From positions 744,001 through 808,000 of the forward strand of contig JABTUW010000003.1 in NCBI GenBank assembly GCA_015075185.1: 64,000 nt of DNA. The letters are read 5' to 3'. Under the pieces are notes generated by a model. That model ran no database searches. It was given only the letters and a program-made list of their open reading frames with translations, and was not told the DNA's origin. Below are positions 17,951 to 28,475 of the stretch, in pieces. The stretch comes from Anaerolineales bacterium (GTDB lineage Bacteria; Chloroflexota; Anaerolineae; 4572-78; J111). The position numbers and the translations under genes are program-made. The number at the start of each line of letters is the position of its first letter. Position 1 is the first letter of the stretch.

Positions 17951-18530
17951 GTGGACGATCTCACCCTTTCCTCGAACGGCCTGCAAGTCTGCCAGGACGA
18001 ATACCTCGTCAGCCAGGTGCTGGAGCTGCTCTTTCACGGCAAAGATGACCAGGGCCGGGCCCACACCATTGACACCGCCTGTAAAGAGGTGGCGTGGCCC
18101 GCCGCACCTGGTATCGCTGGGTCAAAGAGGGCGCGCTGGACGCACACAAGGCGGCGTTAGCCGCCAGATGTCGAGCGCCATTCAGGAAATCGTCATCCCC
18201 CGCTACCGCGATGTGTACGAGGGCCTGGTCAGCCTGGCGCTCGGCCAGCGGCCGGCGAACGCCGACCCTGGCATGGAAGTCAAGGCCGGCGATATGATCA
18301 AGGCGATCAAGCTGCTGGCGACCATCGTCCCGGTCCAGCCGATGACCGCACCGGAGGATCACGGCGACAAAGACGCCGAGGATTATTTAGAGGGGGCGCA
18401 GTTCAAGCAGATTTTCGTCAAAGGGGATATGAACTTTATCTATCAGGGGAACGGTCAGCCGCAGTTTGGGCAACTCGAAGGCGGGGATATCATTGACGCG
18501 GGTAGCGCAGAGGCTACAGACGCACCATGA
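17951..18530 (+). pseudogene. HTH protein, possible small terminase, frameshifted
   Basis: About 195 residues after correcting single-base losses near 18096 and 18165. The GTG start at 17951 has a GGAGGA Shine-Dalgarno. An N-terminal helix-turn-helix (IDTACKEVGVARRTWYRWVKEG) matches the DNA-binding part of phage small terminase subunits and related proteins. A helical middle and an acidic, Gly-rich tail follow. It is the only rightward gene in the early block and lies 21 kb from the large terminase, so the terminase call is tentative. Confidence 0.5.
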
Positions 18531-18740
18531 GCGCCGTGGCTGTTTTGGCGGCGAACTCAAACACTTCTGCCTCGAGATCGGCCGGTCGGCGCGATAGTAA
18601 AGCTGCCAGCCGTTGGGAGTCCACAGGTGCAGCAGCGTGGTGAACTGACCAAACCTGGCTTTGAACAGTTGGCTTCGGCTGGTGAAGATCACCAGGGGAT
18701 CGCCTGGCGGGATCTCCTCCAGAATCTTGGTGATTCGACA
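18514..18740 (-). pseudogene. Hypothetical protein, frameshifted
   Basis: Two frames join into about 75 residues: ITKILEEIPPGDPLVIFTSR, then a Phe/Leu-rich part, then EAEVFEFAAKTATALMVRL. The stop overlaps the end of the convergent HTH gene. No family recognised. Confidence 0.4.
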
Positions 18741-19083
18741 TCAGGCCGCCTCCGGCACGGGGCCGCCAATTCCTCGTAAGGGGTTGGCGGTGAACAGCTG
18801 GCCAGCGGAAAAATCGCCTGACCGCCCTCATCAGGCGCAATGGCTACCACCACCGGGACCGGGATGCCGGTCGCTTGATCTTTCATCGCCATCAAAGCGA
18901 TGTGGCCATAGTTGACCGCCCGCTTGATGTTTTCAGGTGCGCCCGGTAGCCCTGGGTGGCGGGCAAAGCCTCCAGGGGTTCGTCAGCCGTCAGGACCGGC
19001 CAGACCTCGCTCTCACGGGCGTGAGCAGGCTTCCGTGTCCCCTTTGGGGATCGGCCCGTCAGTTATTTTCTTTTTCTTCGCCA
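18731..19083 (-). pseudogene. Hypothetical protein, frameshifted
   Basis: It begins MAKKKKITDGPIPKGDTEA at 19083 and continues through two or three frame changes as a ~110-residue protein with IKRAVNYGHIALMAMKDQAT and PVPVVVAIAPDEGGQAIFPLA. A palindrome copy lies 36 bp upstream. No family recognised. Confidence 0.45.
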
Positions 19084-19118
19084 TAAATTAACCTTTCTGG
19101 CCTCTGCGGGCCACTTCG

Positions 19119-19136
19119 TTTCCCCAATTGGGGAAA
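19119..19136. repeat. Backbone palindrome copy 3
   Basis: TTTCCCCAATTGGGGAAA, a perfect 18-bp palindrome between the terminator of the methylase-helicase gene and the start at 19083. A GGCC-hairpin repeat (19096-19120) adjoins it. Confidence 0.9.
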
Positions 19137-19162
19137 GCCGGGCTGGAATTTCCAACCCGGCT
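19136..19162 (-). terminator. Intrinsic terminator of the methylase-helicase gene
   Basis: Hairpin AGCCGGG(T/C)TGGAA pairing with TTCCAGCCCGGCT, ten bases after the stop at 19172. Confidence 0.7.
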
Positions 19163-19171
19163 CTATTTAAA

Positions 19172-22100
19172 TTAGTCTACTTCCTCCTCGTCCGCATCAT
19201 CCGAAGGAATGACCTCCTCGGCTTCCTGCCCGATCTCTATAAGGCTACCCGCGCCGCCTGACGGTTTTCAGCCGTGTCGGCCTCACCCAGCGTGTCACGG
19301 ATGATCTGGTCGACACCGGACAGTTCGGCTTCAACGGCGGCCAGCTCGTCGGCTTTCTCGAAGGGCTTGGCCAAGATGCGCTCCGTCTCGGCGATCTGGC
19401 GCTCATCGTCGGCCACGTTGACCGTGCTGCTCGCGGACCTTTTCCGGCAGCTCCTCCTCGTACAGCCGTTTAAGGACGTTGGCGTTAAGCGTGGCCGGGT
19501 TTCCTCGACGATGCGCAGATCGAACTTGACCGAGAAATCCACTCGTCGCTCTCAAGGAAGATTTCTTTATCTACCTTGATCTTGGGGGCGGTGGCGGTCG
19601 GCCGATTTTTCGGCGTCCGCACCCTCAGGGGTGTTTCTTCAGCCGCGCCCCAGTAGTTGCGGTCCACTTTGGGGTGAATCCGCTCGACTTTTTCCTCGAC
19701 CTTGGCGCCGAGATAGAGCACCTTCAGGTTGTAAAGCTGCCCAATCTCTATTTTCTGGTCCAGCGTCTCGAAGTGCGGCGCGGCCAGGTCGTAGAGCTGC
19801 TGGCCCAGCGTTACCGCCGCTTCGAGGCCCTGCTCCTGCGCCGGCTGAAGCAGCGCCTGGTAGCGTTCCAGCTTGCGCCGGTCGCTTTCCAGCTCGCTTC
19901 GCAGCCGGTTGCGCCGGCTGCGCGTTCGATAAAGCAGGTCCTCATGTTCCCGCTTTTGGGCGGTCAGGATGCGCAGCTTCGTCTGCAGCTCCACTTGGCG
20001 AATGATCGCCGGGTTGCCGGTGGCTAGAGCAGTCATTTCCCGCGCGCTGAGCACGGCCATACCCGGGTCCTCGATAGTGTTGACCGTCAGATCGTCCGAG
20101 TTGAACTGGACGATGAAGCTGTATTTTCTTTCGACCGTCTGCCAGCGGTACACGTCGAACGAGCCGGCCATGACGTAGCGGTAGATGCTGATCTGAGGGC
20201 AGAGATTGCCCTGCCGCCAGATGCGGCCATCCCGCTGTTCCAGCCAGGCCGGTTTCCAGGGACAATCCAGGTGGTGCAGGGCCACCAGCAGGCGCTGGCA
20301 GTTGAGGCCAATGCCCATGATCTCGGTGTGACCAATCGCCCGCGAGATTTTGCCGGCATTGAGGGCCGCGGCCAGCCTGGCTTTCTTGTCGTCGTCGCTG
20401 TAATCCTGGGCAAAGCGATGTGTTCGGGTTTGACGCCGCGATCAATCAACTTCTGCTTCAGGTCGGCATAGACGGACCACTGACCAGGCTTGGGGGTCGA
20501 GGTGTCGAGAAAGATAAGCTGGGTCAGGGGATACCAGCCGGGCAGGCCGGGCAGTTCGGCGCGCGTGGGTGTCGTGATAGATTTGGGCACCTGGTCGGCA
20601 CAGAGGTTGACCTTGCTGCCGGCATAATCGCCGGTGATGTGGATAACCTCGCCGGTTTTCTTGCCGTTCACGTCTACCACCGGGAACTCTTTGAGCAGCC
20701 GGGCGTCGAGGCTGGCCTTGTCCGCATCCGACATTATTTTGAGGATGTTGTCCTCGTGCGGGTCTTTCTGGCCGAGGTTATTGGCCCGGTTAGCCAGGTT
20801 TCAATGATCCGCTTCAGCTCGGGATAGGGCTGGGCGTCAATGCCGATGGGTTTATCCGTCATCAGCGGCGGCCGGACGATGCCGGCCTTGTCGGCATCCA
20901 TCTGGGTGTCGGCCACTTCCCACCACAGCCGTTTGAGCTGGACCAGGTTGTTGAAACTGGCGAAGCGCGAAGCCATGCGGAAGCCGGAACCATCCGGTTT
21001 CATCTCGACGCCGGTAACGACCTTACCAAACGTGGCCGCCCAGGCGTCGAAGTGGTGCAGGCCCAGCTCGCGCAGCCGGTCGGGCATCAGGTAGCTCATC
21101 ATCACCCAGACTTCGCTGATCGAGTTTTCGACCGGCGTTCCGGTGGCGAAGGCGATAAAGCCGCCCCGCCCCTGGAGGTGGCGAATCTTGAGGAACATAT
21201 CGAAGGCCCGGCCTGACTCGGAGCCGCCTACACCGGAAATGCGGGTCATGACGGAGGCGAACCACAAATTCTTGTAAGCGCCTGACTCGTCCACTAACAG
21301 CGCGTCTAAGCCCAGGTCCTCGAAGTAAAGGGCGTTTTCATCGTGGGCCGCGCCCTGTTCCATCGCCTTCCTGAGCTTCAGTTCGAGCCGCTTCTTGGCC
21401 TTTTCCAGTTCCTTGGTCGAGACACGATCTCCACGCGCTTCAAACAGCGCTTCTTCCAGTTCTCTGATCTGATCCCGCAGGAACTTCTGTTTGGTCGCTG
21501 GCCGGAGCGGGATTTGATAGAAAACCGGGTGGGTGGTGATGATGACGTCGTAATCCTCGGTCGTGATCCGGGCCAACTGCCGGCGGCGGTGGCTGGCGCT
21601 CTGGCCGGAGGCGATGGGCGAGATGGTGGCCAGCGGATACGCCTCGCGGAAGGAAGCCACGAACTGGCCGAAGGTGGCCCGTTTGACCACAATGCAGATC
21701 CGTTTGCGCAGCCGCGTTTGCCGCAGGCGCATCGTTAGCCCGGTCAGGCTGTAAGTCTTACCAAAGCCAACCGAGTGGGCCATCATCAACGCCTGCTGCT
21801 GCAAGCCGCGCCAGATCACGTCTTTTTGAATCTGGCGCAGGATGATCTTGGGGTTCATAGCTGGGAAGTGCAGGGGGGTTCCGTCGAACCGACGCGGCAA
21901 GGTGCTGTTGAATTTCTCGTTGTAGATCAGGACCAGCCGCTCGGTGCGGACTTCATTGGCCCAAATCCACTTGTCGAACGCCTGGCGGATTTCGTCCTGC
22001 TTGGCCCGCGCCACCAGGGTATCCTCCTGATTGACGCTCCGGCGTGTTTTACCGTTCTCATCTTCCCATTCATCGTAGATGGTGGCCTGCTGCTGGTTGA

Positions 22101-24317
22101 GGCATTTTTCAATCAGGTCAACACCCTCGATGCGAGTCGTTCCCCAGGTCTGCCGGTTCTCTTGAGATTGGCGCAGCCGCTGGGCTTCGCTCAGGTCCAG
22201 CCGCCAGTAACCCAGCGTCTTGAGGTAAGTCGGCTTGATCCGGCCATACGTGCCATGCGGATCGTCGAACAGCCGGCGCATGATGAACTCCTCGATAGTG
22301 TCCTTGGGGACCCACGGCGCGCCGAGCTGCACAAAGATGTCTTTCGGCCCGACCGGGCGGGGCATCACCTCTTTCAAGGCCAGGATGTTACGCTCGTAGC
22401 GGGATGTCGGCACAGCCTGGTAGCTTTGCTCCATCTCGATCTTGGCTTGATGCTCGGCCATAGCTAGCTTCTGGCGAATGTTGCCACTGAGATATTCGTC
22501 GGCGGTAACCCAAACCTGCTCAGCCGGGTCGAAGAAGATTTTGCCCGCCAGAGCCTCGATCAATTGGGCCTCGCTCTGGCCGGTCAGCTCCATCATGCGG
22601 GGCAGGGCGACCTGCCCAGTTTCCCGCAGAGCGATGATCAGCGCATCCATGGGGCTGTCGGCCTTAGCCGGCCGGGTTTCGGGTTCGAGCAGCCGCTCGC
22701 TGAAGATGGCTGCTTTCTCCGCTTTGCCTTCAAAGGGGTCCCAGCGTTCCAGGGCCAGGATATTGTCGCTGTCCACGTCGTCGCCGAAGGCGGCGATGTT
22801 GGCCGGTTCGTGCAGATAGCCCCACTTGGCGACGAAGCGCCGGTAAGCCGCATTTAGCTCCTGCTGGGCCTTTTTCAAATGTTCGTCGGAGACAAAGTTG
22901 ACGTTGGCCTGGATGGTCTTATGGAAGGCGTCGCGGACCTCGATCAAGCCGCGCACCCGCTGAAGCTGGCGCCCATCCAGATCGGCCCGGACCCATCCCC
23001 CCTTGGTTTTCTGCCAGATGCGATACCAGTTATCCATCGCATACGAGCCAGCTCTTATCCAGGGGTCGGTCGGCGGGTTCTCGAAGGTCAAGGACTCAAC
23101 CACGAGCTGCCGGCGCGGCTTGGGACCGCCGGTTTGTAGAGATTGTTGGGCGGGTCATCCCCGGCCGGGATCTCGTCCAGCGCGCCGGCCAGGTCAAAGT
23201 CCTTGGGGGCCACGCACTCGAAAGCATCCTCATAACGCCCGCCTTCGAGCTGCATCTCGCCGAGCATCATGTGTGGGTAGCGGTCGTAGTAACCGTTCAG
23301 GCGGTAATCGCCCAGGTTGACCGTTTCCACCCAATAATCGGTGGTCAGAGAACCAGGCTGCTCCCGTTTCAGCAGGAAGATGATATCGGTTGTGACTTCG
23401 GTGTGGGCGTTCTTTTTGAAGGCGGTGACCGGCAGCCGGACCGCGCCCAGGAAGGAGGCCATTTGATCCAGGTAGGCCCGCACCTTCGTCTCCAGGCTGT
23501 CCATGGTGAAGCGGCTGGTGATGAAGCTGATCAGCCCGCCCGGCCGCACCTGGTCCAACGCCTTCACAAAGAAGTAATTGTGCAGGCCGATATCGGCCAG
23601 GTGGGCGCGCCCATTCTCATAAATCGCCAGGGTCATGGGCCCTCAGATCGGCGAACGGCACATTCGAGATCGCCAGGTCGAAGAAGTCGTTTTCATAGGT
23701 CGTCGTCTCGTAACCGCCCACGTGCAGCTTGACCGAGGGATAGAGTTGCCCCACCACCGCCGCGCTGAGCAAATCCAGCTCGCAGGCCCAAAGCTGGCTT
23801 TTGGCTTTGATCGCCTCCGGCATCAGGCCGAAGTAATGGCCCGCGCCGGCAGCCAGTTCAGGATGCGCCCGCCGGTGAAACTGAACTGCTCGATCACCTG
23901 CCACTGCCAGCGAATGACTTCCGGACTGGTGTAGTGGGCGTTGATCGTCGAGAAGCTGGCGGCGCGCCATTCGGAGTCGTCGAGCAGCGGCTTTAACTCG
24001 GCCTGAATATCAATCCATTTGCTCTTGGGCTTGGGGTGAAACGCCTGGCCGGAATGGCCCCAGCCGGTCCAGAGGACCAGTTGCTTTTGCTCGTCGCGCG
24101 TGGCCTGGCGCTTTTCTTCCTTCAACTGCTTGAGGAAGCGAATGATCTCGATGTTCTGCCGGATTTTTGCCATCTGGCCGCCTGAGCCAATCGGATCGTC
24201 GCCAATACGATAATCCAGATCGGGTTTGAGGACGACCCCGCTCGACCGGCTGCCGCCATTACCATTGGGGACAGCCAGTTCGACCGGGGGCGCGTCGAAA
24301 AATGAGAGTTGGGACAT
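19172..24317 (-). CDS. Giant methylase-helicase, DarB-like antirestriction protein (frame breaks)
   Basis: One polypeptide of about 1,700 residues read through roughly eight single-base frame breaks; the 789-residue central piece is uninterrupted. The N-terminus has a degenerate N6-adenine methylase: motif I-like ELAAGAGHYFG near residue 165 and ISNVPF in place of NPPF. The middle and C-terminal parts form an SNF2-type helicase: Walker A HSVGFGKT, a DEAD-box equivalent LLVDES, motif III ATGTPVEN, and motif VI QRDGRIWRQGN. A coiled coil and an acidic tail end it. Phage P1 DarB and related proteins of this layout are packaged and protect DNA from type I restriction. The start at 24317 has an AAAGGA Shine-Dalgarno. 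Confidence 0.8.
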
Positions 24318-24642
24318 AGGATTCCTTTCTTGAGAATAAAAAAGCGGCCCAGATGGCCTGCTCACTCAGTTTCATTCTGGTGGGGAAAAATTTACGTGTT
24401 CGGGTCTGGTCGCGGGGCTAACGCCCCCATAGTGAGGCCGTTAGGCCACCGCGACCGCCCAATGATGCTCCCACAAAACCCACGCTTATCGTAACCTGAA
24501 AAGATTTGAAAAACTATTGGTTGGGCTATGGGTTTGAAAAATTCTTGGGATAAGATGGGGGTAGTCAGAGTTCAGATGCCAGAAAAAATTTCTGACTACT
24601 GGCTACTGACATCTATTCATCTTTCCCCAAGGAGGTTCTACT
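24318..24642. other. Divergent intergenic region with a long hairpin
   Basis: It separates the leftward methylase-helicase from the rightward unknown gene. It holds the hairpin at 24408-24456 and, near 24630, an AAGGAGG Shine-Dalgarno for the rightward gene. No coding potential is recognised. Confidence 0.5.
24408..24456. repeat. Long imperfect hairpin with attC-like boxes
   Basis: Arms GGTCGCGG and CCGCGACC enclose GGCTAACGCC and GGCCGTTAGGCC, giving a stem of about 20 bp with small bulges and a ~10-nt loop. The inner boxes resemble attC R boxes, but the site is less than half the length of the four attC-like sites here. It could equally be a transcription-related hairpin. Confidence 0.45.
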
Positions 24643-25280
24643 ATGGCATCTATGGATCGCCGCAAACTTCAATCAAATTTTATCTGATGGTGGATCACAT
24701 CACGCTTCGCGTCAACCGCAATCAGGGCCGCGACCAACGCGGACCGCCGCGACCGCCTGGGCCAAAGACACGAACGTGGTCTTTGTGGGCGAGCTGCGCC
24801 ACATCCTCATCTTCGCCTTGATGGCCTTTGATGTGGCTGCCGTTGCCTGTGAACGAGCAGTTTCGCCTGGTCAGTGAACGCAAGTTTCAAAACCTGCTGG
24901 CCACCAACGACCTAAAAATCGTTGACCTGGACCCGACCGCCGGCGAGGGCATCGTCGAGGATGAAGATGTTTTATTCCTCGAAAACCTGACTAACCAGTA
25001 TCGCCGCGAATGGGATTTGGTCAGCGGCCTGATCGTCGAGGACGACACGACCGGAGCCAAGGAGTTCTTCAGCGGCTCCACCCTGGCCGCGCTGGCCTAC
25101 GGCTTGCAGTACAAAACCGGCGGGACCGCACCGCTGTACGCCGCGACCAACTTCGGTTTCTTCGACATTTCGGGCGCCGGCAACGGGCTAAGCGTGGTTG
25201 ATTTGCTCGGACCCAGTGGCCCGGTCGAACTCGACAAAGCGCACGTGACCTTGGGTAACCTGATCCTGAGCGCTTCGTAA
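24643..25280 (+). pseudogene. Hypothetical protein, frameshifted
   Basis: The start at 24643 (MASMDRRKLQSNF) has a consensus AAGGAGG Shine-Dalgarno. After two frame changes near 24685 and 24840 a 150-residue C-terminal part follows, Asp/Gly-rich, including DLDPTAGEGIVEDEDVLFLE and many aromatic-Gly turns. It is probably a beta-rich globular protein; no family recognised. Confidence 0.55.
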
Positions 25281-25295
25281 TCAGGAACATAAGCG

Positions 25296-25583
25296 ATGCC
25301 TGTTACCGATATGTCCCTATTCCTGGTCTTTGGTTTTCTCCTGCTGGCGGCCTATGTCGGGGGCGGCATCGTGGCCTGGGTGCTGTCCTGGGAAGCCCGG
25401 CGCGACCGGGCTGAACTCCGCCAAGAACGGCAAACGCTGATCGAAGAAAACCGCCGGCTGAGCGAGGAAATCCTGCAACTCAAAGAACAAATCATAGACC
25501 TGCGCGGCCAGCTCGCAACGGCCATTCAGGAAATCAATAAATTTACGGCGGTAATGGATGGCCGCGAGAATCTTAATAGTTGA
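25296..25583 (+). CDS. Membrane-anchored coiled-coil protein
   Basis: 95 residues. A single N-terminal transmembrane helix (about residues 8-30, LFLVFGFLLLAAYVGGGIVA) is followed by an Arg/Glu-rich coiled coil to the end. The last 26 bp overlap the start of the response regulator gene, so the two are translationally coupled and may work together at the membrane. Confidence 0.7.
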   Translation: MPVTDMSLFLVFGFLLLAAYVGGGIVAWVLSWEARRDRAELRQERQTLIEENRRLSEEILQLKEQIIDLRGQLATAIQEINKFTAVMDGRENLNS

Positions 25584-26127
25584 AGATCAAAATGCCTTTA
25601 TGCTCCGCGAACTCTTGGAGCTATATGGGCAGTTTGAATTTGAGATCGTTGGCGACGGCCCGGCGGCTATGGAAAAGCTAGCCGGACCGCTACCCGATTT
25701 GATTCTGCTGGACCTACGCCTGCCCGGTATCGGCGGGCTGGCTGTTCTGGACGCGATCCGCGCGACCGCTTCCTGCCTCCCGGTGATCGTAGTCTCCGCC
25801 TATGGCGACAAACGCACCCGGCAGGAAGCGGCTCAGCGGGGCGCGGACGGCTTCTTTCAAAAGCCGGTCAACGTCGCCAAGCTCTACCGGCATATCCGTA
25901 TTCTGCTGGCGATGCAGACGCCGCACCAGCTCGAAGCCGAACTAACCCTCCAAACCGAGGGCCGTCAGGCCCAGCTCATCGCCCAGACGCGCCGGCTGAA
26001 CAAGCTCAAAGAGCGCCAGGCGCTGCTGGGGATTGATGCGCCGCCGGAGCTGCTTATCGAAATCGAGGATTTGGAAGGGGAAATAAAAAACGCGGAAAGC
26101 CTTTTCGGGCCTCCGCGTAAGAATTAA
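25558..26127 (+). CDS. Response regulator with receiver domain
   Basis: 189 residues. The receiver domain covers residues 4-118: acidic pocket ED at 9-10, phosphoacceptor Asp in LILLDLRLPG, conserved Ser in VVSAYG, and Lys in QKPVN. The C-terminal ~70 residues are helical and contain no recognised DNA-binding domain. Single-domain-like regulators of this kind act through protein contacts. Its coupling to a membrane coiled-coil gene on a phage-like element is unusual. Confidence 0.85.
   Translation: MAARILIVEDQNAFMLRELLELYGQFEFEIVGDGPAAMEKLAGPLPDLILLDLRLPGIGGLAVLDAIRATASCLPVIVVSAYGDKRTRQEAAQRGADGFFQKPVNVAKLYRHIRILLAMQTPHQLEAELTLQTEGRQAQLIAQTRRLNKLKERQALLGIDAPPELLIEIEDLEGEIKNAESLFGPPRKN
26090..26118 (+). 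terminator. Intrinsic terminator overlapping the gene end
   Basis: Arms ACGCGGA/TCCGCGT with an inner AAAGCC...GGGCC pairing, located in the last codons of the response regulator gene. Confidence 0.55.
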
Positions 26128-26150
26128 ATCAAGTTGTTTTTATTTGAGCT

Positions 26151-26269
26151 GGCTAACGCCTCCGCATAACCGCTTGGGGCCACCAAAGTGTGATCCACTT
26201 TACGCCAACCTGGCTGGCCTTCAAAAACGCAGCGGTAGCAAGTCGGCGTTAATGCGGTTGTTGTTAGCC
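26151..26269 (-). repeat. attC-like cassette recombination site 1
   Basis: 119 bp bounded by GGCTAAC and GTTAGCC. Read leftward, arms GGCTAACAACAACCGCATTA and GCGGTTATGCGGAGGCG can fold on each other with bulges, the structure recognised by integron integrases. The R boxes depart from RYYYAAC/GTTRRRY by one base. It follows the leftward cassette gene at 27628-28086 and so closes that cassette. Confidence 0.7.
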
Positions 26270-26377
26270 AGCCTAGCATTTGAGGACAACTATACTGAAA
26301 TTAGAATGAAACTAAAACTTTTTTATCGGAAAACCCTCTTGAAAAGTTACATTCTCATTCTGTTTTTAATATAACTA

Positions 26378-27560
26378 CATTGTAAATTAAGTAATCTTAA
26401 ATTTGGTATTATCAGGATGAACAGCTTCATAATGAGAATTGAGCTTACGACGAGCGGCCGGGATGGAAAACTGCCAGTTGATTTTGACCTGGCGGCTTTC
26501 ACGGTCGTGAAAGAAGGCCAGGATTTCGGTTTCAAGCTGCTCAACGGTCGGGATACGCCGATCCAGGCACAGGCGGGCCAACGCCGAGAACTCAATCTCA
26601 ATCATGTTGAGCCAACTGGCTGAGCGCGGGGTGAAATGGAATTCAAAGCGTTGGGCCAAGGCCCAAGCTTCGTCGGCCGGGAGATTTTCATAGAAAGCAC
26701 TGACATCGTGGGTATTGAGATTATCCTGCACGAGCCCGATTTTGATAAGCTTCAGGATAAGCCGTGGCTAAGGCTTGACAGAACAAAGTGTACTCCTTTT
26801 GGTGCGGTGCGGCTGAACTTGGGCCAGGCGTCGGCCGGTCAAGGGTTCAATGGCGGCCAACAAGGCGGCTGAGCCCAGTTTTTCATAGGCATAATGTTCT
26901 TTACGAATTTGGCCACTCTGGAGGGCCAAAGGTTCGACCTGATCCCCAATGAGGAAACAGGGACGCTCGTCGTAGCAGACCACCGGATAGAGCGGGTCAT
27001 AGGGCAGGCCATAGAGCCACGGCAGGTGTTCCATCTGAGCCAGAAAGCGGCTGTCCATCTGGCCCAGACACCAGATCCGCTTCCAGGTGGGCTTGAGTTC
27101 GTTTTTAGAATGGTGCCGACCTGCACATGCGAGATGCTCACAATAGCCCAACTCAACGCTTTGTCAGCCAACAAACGCAAGCTCCAGCGGTCAGCCAGCG
27201 GGGCGTCACTGCAGGCCAAGGCGGTCACCTTGGCCCGCTGAAGCCCATCGATTTCGAGGGCCGACCCGACCGGGCCTGATCCTGCAAACACGCTAAACCT
27301 TCGGTCTGATATTTCTGGGCCAACTTGGACACCGTCGTCAGATTGACCCCGAGTGTCTCGGCCACGGCGGTGTAGGTTTTGCCCGATCCAATCCAGCAGC
27401 CCGATGGCCTGTCGATAGACTTTGACCGGCAGTTCGCCTTGGCTAACCAGTTTTCCAAATATGTGCGATCACCTTCGCTGAGGTGGAGATGTTGTTTTTT
27501 CATCAGGTCATCTTACCCGGATGACCCGTTTCTCAAATCTTTGCTTTTCTTTTTACAATG
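26378..27560 (-). mobile_element. IS630-family insertion inside a gene cassette
   Basis: The ends carry the inverted repeat CATTGTAAA flanked on both sides by TA (26376-26377 and 27561-27562), the target duplication typical of IS630/Tc1-type elements. It encloses one leftward transposase gene and lies between cassette gene and attC. Confidence 0.75.
26387..27503 (-). pseudogene. IS630-type DDE transposase, frameshifted
   Basis: About 360 residues over four frame pieces. It has an N-terminal helix-turn-helix (TAVAETLGVNLTTVSKLAQKY), then the DDE triad: first Asp in VVCYDERP, second in QDNLNTH, and Glu in SASWLNMIEIEFS. The order and spacing match IS630 (DDE_3) transposases. Frame breaks occur near 27380, 27280 and 26770. 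Confidence 0.85.
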
Positions 27561-27627
27561 TAATAACAACCAGGTAAAGCCCAAAGCCAGAAATTCAATT
27601 TTTATTGCTTTAGTCTGGTTGTTGCTT

Positions 27628-28086
27628 TCACTTCAGTATAGCCACAAGAGCTACTATTACCGTGTAAATTAAGCCAAAATAAAACAAAAGCCATTTTGCA
27701 GAAAAAGCTGCCTTTACTTTGGAATACATAAATTTATCCGCATCTAATTGAATTGTAAAATCGACCAATTTTTGTTTTTCCATAGTTCGTAACTGATTTC
27801 TTAGAAAATTAGTATACCGATTAAATTGCACAAAGATTATGAAGCCGAACCAAAAAATCAATAACCCTGTGATTCTCTGAATATCTGAAAACGATAAACC
27901 TGATGTGCTTGGTGGATTTGTTGTTTCCTGAAACGAAATCCCCAATATCGCAAAACTAACACTTAAGAAAAAAGTTGTTACAGTCCAACGTGTACGACTA
28001 TGCTCCTGTTCGATTTTCCATATTTCAAGATAAGTATGGTCTTGGGCTTTACCCGACTGTGGAATATTTTCAGTCTTGGATGACAT
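27628..28086 (-). CDS. Cassette-encoded membrane protein
   Basis: 152 residues. A soluble N-terminus with IWKIEQEHSRTRWTV precedes three likely transmembrane segments (TFFLSVSFAILGISF, ITGLLIFWFGFIIFVQF, and the C-terminal LLFYFGLIYTVIVALVAIL). It lacks a recognised family. AT-rich relative to the phage backbone, and followed by attC-like site 1 after the IS630 insertion, it fits a gene captured as a cassette. Confidence 0.65.
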   Translation of the reverse strand: MSSKTENIPQSGKAQDHTYLEIWKIEQEHSRTRWTVTTFFLSVSFAILGISFQETTNPPSTSGLSFSDIQRITGLLIFWFGFIIFVQFNRYTNFLRNQLRTMEKQKLVDFTIQLDADKFMYSKVKAAFSAKWLLFYFGLIYTVIVALVAILK

Positions 28087-28155
28087 TTCTCGATTTATCC
28101 TTGTTTGAATTAGTGAAATTGGACTAACATTACTGATGGTTGAGAGTTAATGGCT

Positions 28156-28275
28156 GGCTAACGCCTCCCGCATTAGCCGCGCCCACGATACCCCCAATAA
28201 CAAGCAGCCTCAAGTGCAAAGGACTCCTTCACTAAAAATCGAGCTCGTGGCGTCGGCTACATGCGGTGGTTAGCT
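28156..28275 (-). repeat. attC-like cassette recombination site 2
   Basis: 120 bp from GGCTAAC to GTTAGCT. Read leftward it shares long stretches with site 3 at 42647, including GCCGACGCCACGAGCTCG and TCGTGGGCGCG, and its arms pair imperfectly. It closes the cassette carrying the gene at 28476-28988. Confidence 0.75.
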
Positions 28276-28475
28276 GGCGCTTTGGCCCAAGAAGCTACTT
28301 TTACCAGCAGACTTTCATTAAACGCTGACTTGGGCGGCTTGAAACTGTTGTCTACCTTTTCTTATTTCCTTCAACTACAACATACTCTGTTTATATTGTC
28401 AATCTCAAAATTTCGAAATCAGTTTAATCATCTGATAAAAATAATAACCCAAACCTCGTTTTTTTCTCGGTTACT

